Of a stretch of DNA of 8,051 nucleotides, positions 5,619 through 8,051 are shown in pieces (position 1 is the first letter of the stretch; every line of letters begins with the position of its first letter). A program made the translations under genes and the position numbers. The stretch covers positions 1 to 8,051 of the forward strand of contig JAJYMP010000210.1 of NCBI GenBank assembly GCA_021786915.1, written 5' to 3'. Below the pieces are notes generated by a model. It had not been told where the DNA came from. It made no database searches and saw only the letters and a list, made by a program, of their open reading frames with translations. The stretch is from Chloroflexota bacterium. GTDB lineage: Bacteria; Chloroflexota; Limnocylindria; Limnocylindrales; CSP1-4.

Positions 5619-6040
5619 CAGTGGGTGACCTCGCTGCGGGTGACGAACTCGCTGCGCAGCGGCACGGGCCAGGTGCCGAGGAACGGGATCGCCGCCTGGG
5701 CGTCGACGCTGACCGTCACCCGGATCGGCTCGCCCCAGGAGGCGACGGCGGGCTCGACGCTCACGCGCGCCCGGGCCGGGTCGACGCCGCCGTCGCGCAG
5801 CTCGGTCGCGATCCGCTCGCGGACCGCCGCGCCGTCCTCGCCCGCGACCGCCGCCTGCCTCGCGCCCGCCGCCGCCGCCGCGTCGACGACCAGGCGCGTG
5901 TGCTCGAGCCCGCCGAAGACGACGACCCCGAGCAGCACGGGCACGAGCACGAGCGGCACGACGAGGACGGCCTCGACCGTCGCCACGCCGCGCTCCCCGC
6001 GACGGGGGTCGAGCCGCGAGCCGATCCCCTGCCCCGCCAC
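5618..6040 (-). CDS. tadE: TadE-like pseudopilin
   Basis: 140-residue minor pilin of the Tad system. The prepilin motif RRGERG|VATVEAVLVVPL is clear: predicted cut G18|V19, Glu23 at +5, then a hydrophobic helix through about residue 43, followed by RLVVDAAAAAGARQAAV and a small beta-rich C-terminal domain. TadE proteins are cut by the TadV prepilin peptidase and needed for pilus formation in the characterised Actinobacillus/Aggregatibacter system. The GTG 6040 start lies two bases after the flp stop (TAG); GGGCGGG upstream is a weak ribosome-binding site, so coupling to flp is likely. The stop overlaps the next start by one base. Confidence 0.88.
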   Translation of the reverse strand: MAGQGIGSRLDPRRGERGVATVEAVLVVPLVLVPVLLGVVVFGGLEHTRLVVDAAAAAGARQAAVAGEDGAAVRERIATELRDGGVDPARARVSVEPAVASWGEPIRVTVSVDAQAAIPFLGTWPVPLRSEFVTRSEVTH

Positions 6041-6042
6041 CG

Positions 6043-6258
6043 CTACCCGCCCGTGAGCTGGCGGACCAGGTCGCCGATCTTGGTCGCGAGGCCGTTGTTC
6101 CAGGCGAGGATCGCGGCCGAGAGGACGACCAGGATGATCCCGGCCGCGATCACGTACTCGAGGGTCGTGAGGCCGCTCTCGTCGGCGGTGAGCAGGTCCC
6201 AGCCCCTGCGGAGCAGGAGGCCGCCCCGCCGGGCCGCGTCCACAAGCCGTTGTCGCAT
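6043..6258 (-). CDS. flp: Flp-type pilin subunit
   Basis: 71-residue major pilin precursor. It has a 29-residue basic leader (RQRLVDAARR ... LLRRGWDLL), the cut site DESG|LTTLEY (Gly29|Leu30, Glu34 at +5 and Tyr35 at +6, the Flp signature 'G|xxxxEY'), and a hydrophobic helix VIAAGIILVVLSAAILAW forming the filament core. The mature pilin would be about 42 residues, normal for Flp. I chose ATG 6258, not the in-frame GTG 6276 or ATG 6273, because GGGAGGAG at 6264-6271 sits five bases before it and would otherwise be inside the gene. The gene starts 14 bases after the tadC stop. The leader is on the long side for Flp. Confidence 0.93.
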   Translation of the reverse strand: MRQRLVDAARRGGLLLRRGWDLLTADESGLTTLEYVIAAGIILVVLSAAILAWNNGLATKIGDLVRQLTGG

Positions 6259-6263
6259 GGTCT

Positions 6264-6271
6264 CTCCTCCC
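6264..6271 (-). promoter_or_regulatory. Strong ribosome binding site of flp
   Basis: GGGAGGAG, five bases before ATG 6258. It fixes the pilin start and is among the strongest Shine-Dalgarno sequences of the operon, in line with the high expression needed for a major pilin. Confidence 0.7.
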
Positions 6272-6272
6272 A

Positions 6273-7184
6273 TCACAGGCGCCCCAGGGTCGAGAGGAAC
6301 AGGGGCACCACGATCAGCAGCACGAACTCGGGCAGGTACACGCCCGCGAGGATCGCCGCGAGCTTGGGCTGGACGGTCGAGGCGGCGCCGAGGAGCCGGT
6401 TGCGCTCGCCGTCGCGCAGCCCGCGCTCGTGCTCGGCGAGCACCTCGCCCACCCCCTTGCCCAGGTGCCGCGCCTGGGCGAGCGAGCCCGCCAGCTCGTC
6501 GAGCTCCTCGAGGTCCGCCGCCGCCGCCACGTCGCGCAGCGCCGCGTACAGGTCGACGCCCGTGCCGTACGCGGCGACCGCGGCGCGGACCTGCTCGGCG
6601 AGCAGGTTCCGCCCGCCGGTCGCGCGGTGGAGCGCGTCGGCGACGTCGGAGAACGCGCGCTCGAGCGCGTGGCGCTCGGCGAGCGGGCGGACGAGCGCGA
6701 GCAGGTCGGGCAGCTCGCGGCGCAGCTGCGCTTTTCGGCGGCGCCCCAGCCAGCCCAGGTACTCGGTCGGGAACACGTAGCCGGCGAACGCGACCGGCAG
6801 CGCGGCGACCGTGGCGAAGGGCACGAACGGCGAGGCGGCGAGGCCGACGGCCAGGACCGCGACCCCCAGCACGAGCTTGGCGGCGTACACCTCGGCCGGC
6901 GGCAGGGCCGCGGGGTCGAGCCCGGCCCGCACGATGTCGCGCTCGGACACCTGCGCCGCGAGCGCCGGCACGCGTCGGCCCACCCAGCCCGCGACCGGCG
7001 CGAGGGCGCGCTCCCAGGCCGGGCGCTCGGCCGACACGAGGCGCTCGTACCGCTCGCGCGGCAGCCCGGCCGCCCGCACCACGTCGTCGCGGGCGGGGAC
7101 CGCGAGCCAGGGGGCGAACACCGCGAGCAGCAGGCTGAAGGCGGCGGTCCCGGTGGCGGCGGCGCCGAGCCAGGCGAGGTCCAT
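6273..7184 (-). CDS. tadC: Tad pilus inner-membrane platform protein TadC
   Basis: 303-residue type II secretion F (T2SSF) family protein. Hydrophobic segments lie at about 6-27, 103-121, 123-139 and 277-299. The cytoplasmic T2SSF helical bundle spans about 155-275 (RRELPDLLALVRPLAERHALERAF ... LAQARHLGKGVGEVLAEHERGLRDGERNR, quoted only in part). With TadB it forms the membrane platform through which the TadA ATPase drives pilin assembly. ATG 7184 lies two bases after the tadB stop and has GGAGGTG about seven bases upstream. The frame stays open far upstream inside tadB, but that part is Arg/Gly/Pro-rich and clearly out-of-frame translation of tadB. The stop falls just before the flp ribosome-binding site. 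Confidence 0.9.
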   Translation of the reverse strand: MDLAWLGAAATGTAAFSLLLAVFAPWLAVPARDDVVRAAGLPRERYERLVSAERPAWERALAPVAGWVGRRVPALAAQVSERDIVRAGLDPAALPPAEVYAAKLVLGVAVLAVGLAASPFVPFATVAALPVAFAGYVFPTEYLGWLGRRRKAQLRRELPDLLALVRPLAERHALERAFSDVADALHRATGGRNLLAEQVRAAVAAYGTGVDLYAALRDVAAAADLEELDELAGSLAQARHLGKGVGEVLAEHERGLRDGERNRLLGAASTVQPKLAAILAGVYLPEFVLLIVVPLFLSTLGRL

Positions 7185-7186
7185 CC

Positions 7187-8044
7187 CTACACCTCCAGGC
7201 TCGTCGCGCGCCAGGACATGACCACGCCCGCCACCTCGAGCAGGGCGGCGGCCGGCAGCAGGACGAGGCGACCGAGGGTGGTGTCCACGACGGGTGCCAC
7301 GAGCTCGCGGTTGGCGAGGAGCAGGTAGAGGAAGAGCCCCGGGATCACGACCGCGAGGATCAGGGCCTGGACCCGCAGGCCCCGGCTCTCCGCGGCGGCC
7401 GAGCGGGCGATCGCCTGGTTCGAGCGCGCCGCCTCGTTGAGCGCGCCCAGCACGCCCGACGCGGCGGACGCGGGCTGGTGGGTGACGGCGAGCACCGTGA
7501 GCGCGTCGAACACGAGGGCGAGGTTGCGCCCGGCCTGGCGCGGCCGGACCGCCGCCAGCGCGTCGGCGAGCGGCTCGCTCGCGTAGTAGCGCCCCAGGAG
7601 CTCCTCGAAGTCCGCCTTCACCCAGCGGTGGCGGGCGACCTCCGAGGCGGCGGCGAACAGGTCGGGGTACGTGCCGCCGGCGGCGGCGCGGTTGACCATC
7701 GCCCGCAGGACCCGCGGCGCCTCGTCGTCGGCGGCGCGCGCCTCGCCCGCGACCAGGTACCGGACATAGAGGCGGGGCACGAACGCGCCCGCGGCCGCGC
7801 CCAGGACGGCCATCGGCACCGAGAGCACGAGCCCGGCGAGGCCGAACGCGACCGGCGCCGCGACCCAGACCGCGAGGTACGCCTGCGGGCGCAGGTCGAG
7901 CCGCGCCTGCGCGAGGTCGGCGCGCGCCGCGCCGATGCGCGCCTCGCGCCACGCCGCCACGCGGGCGCCAACGGTCGCCTCCCCCGCGCCGCCTCCGGGT
8001 CGCAGCGCCATGAGGCCCGCGAACACCGCGATCCCGGCGGCCAC
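7187..8044 (-). CDS. tadB: Tad pilus inner-membrane platform protein TadB (possibly partial at the right edge)
   Basis: 285 residues visible, T2SSF family. Membrane segments lie at about 54-75 and 77-97 (the central pair), 226-245 and 258-276. The T2SSF bundle is at about 110-225 (APRVLRAMVNRAAAGG ... ALNEAARSNQAIARSAAAESRG). It is the partner of TadC in the assembly platform. The last start in the window is GTG 8044, but the frame is still open to the edge and the first residues (AAGIAVFAGLMAL) look like the inside of an N-terminal membrane helix. The true start is therefore probably beyond 8051. The order tadB-tadC before flp suggests that tadA/cpaF and tadZ lie upstream outside the window. 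Confidence 0.88.
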   Translation of the reverse strand: MAAGIAVFAGLMALRPGGGAGEATVGARVAAWREARIGAARADLAQARLDLRPQAYLAVWVAAPVAFGLAGLVLSVPMAVLGAAAGAFVPRLYVRYLVAGEARAADDEAPRVLRAMVNRAAAGGTYPDLFAAASEVARHRWVKADFEELLGRYYASEPLADALAAVRPRQAGRNLALVFDALTVLAVTHQPASAASGVLGALNEAARSNQAIARSAAAESRGLRVQALILAVVIPGLFLYLLLANRELVAPVVDTTLGRLVLLPAAALLEVAGVVMSWRATSLEV

Positions 8045-8051
8045 TGCACCC

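Noticed and set aside
5621..7138. 505-residue plus-strand open frame opposite the tadE-flp-tadC region
   Set aside because: Low-complexity Arg/Ala/Pro composition and no start signal; antisense shadow of clearly recognised pilus genes.
7185..7952. N-terminal extension of the tadC frame to 7952
   Set aside because: The extra 256 residues are Arg/Gly/Pro-rich out-of-frame translation of tadB. ATG 7184 with GGAGGTG upstream and a membrane helix right after it is the true start.
1..8051. CRISPR array, riboswitch, toxin-antitoxin or defence system
   Set aside because: No regularly spaced direct repeats, no recognisable aptamer and no known defence-family motif were seen on either strand.

Overview
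The window is uniformly GC-rich. The minus-strand genes have a strong G/C third-position bias, overlap or lie a few bases apart, and often start with GTG. Together with a Tad/Flp pilus operon and Ser/Ala/Pro-rich secreted proteins, this suggests a high-GC Chloroflexota (Limnocylindria/Ellin-type) or actinobacterial soil or freshwater bacterium. That placement is inference; no taxonomic marker is present.

Layout, left to right. (a) 1-60: the last 19 codons of an unidentified plus-strand gene. (b) About 134-1636: an IS3-family insertion sequence with OrfA (171-599) and OrfB (596-1603, DD35E transposase). A canonical -1 slippery heptamer, G GGA AAC at 533-539, lies in the correct frame and is followed at once by a long hairpin (543-580), so an OrfAB fusion by programmed frameshifting is predicted. 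OrfB also has its own Shine-Dalgarno sequence and TTG start. (c) 1566-1988, minus: a small protein with a topoisomerase-type C4 zinc ribbon and one membrane helix. Its 3' end runs into the IS, so it was probably truncated by the insertion. (d) 1989-2573: about 585 bases without a convincing gene, holding two small hairpins and one strong orphan Shine-Dalgarno followed by a five-codon ORF. (e) 2574-2628, minus: the 3' two-thirds of a tRNA-His(GTG) with encoded CCA but without its 5' third. This is the typical form of an integration (att) scar or a broken tRNA gene.

(f) 2669 to the right edge, all minus: eight tightly packed genes of a Tad (tight adherence)/Flp type IV pilus operon. In transcription order they are tadB and tadC (inner-membrane platform), flp (pilin), a TadE-like pseudopilin, a TadE/TadG-like protein, a membrane-anchored NTF2-like protein, a secreted protein with a PKD-like domain, and cpaB/rcpC (SAF domain). 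The ATPase (tadA/cpaF), tadZ and the prepilin peptidase are not here and would be expected upstream, beyond the right edge. The two uncharacterised exported proteins between the pseudopilins and CpaB are the least explained part of the operon and may be lineage-specific pilus accessory factors.

The left part (IS, truncated gene, tRNA fragment) reads as a rearranged accessory boundary beside an intact pilus operon. I see no CRISPR array, defence system or riboswitch, and no clear rho-independent terminator. The observations most worth following are the frameshift cassette, the tRNA-His scar directly behind cpaB, and the two unknown pilus-operon proteins.
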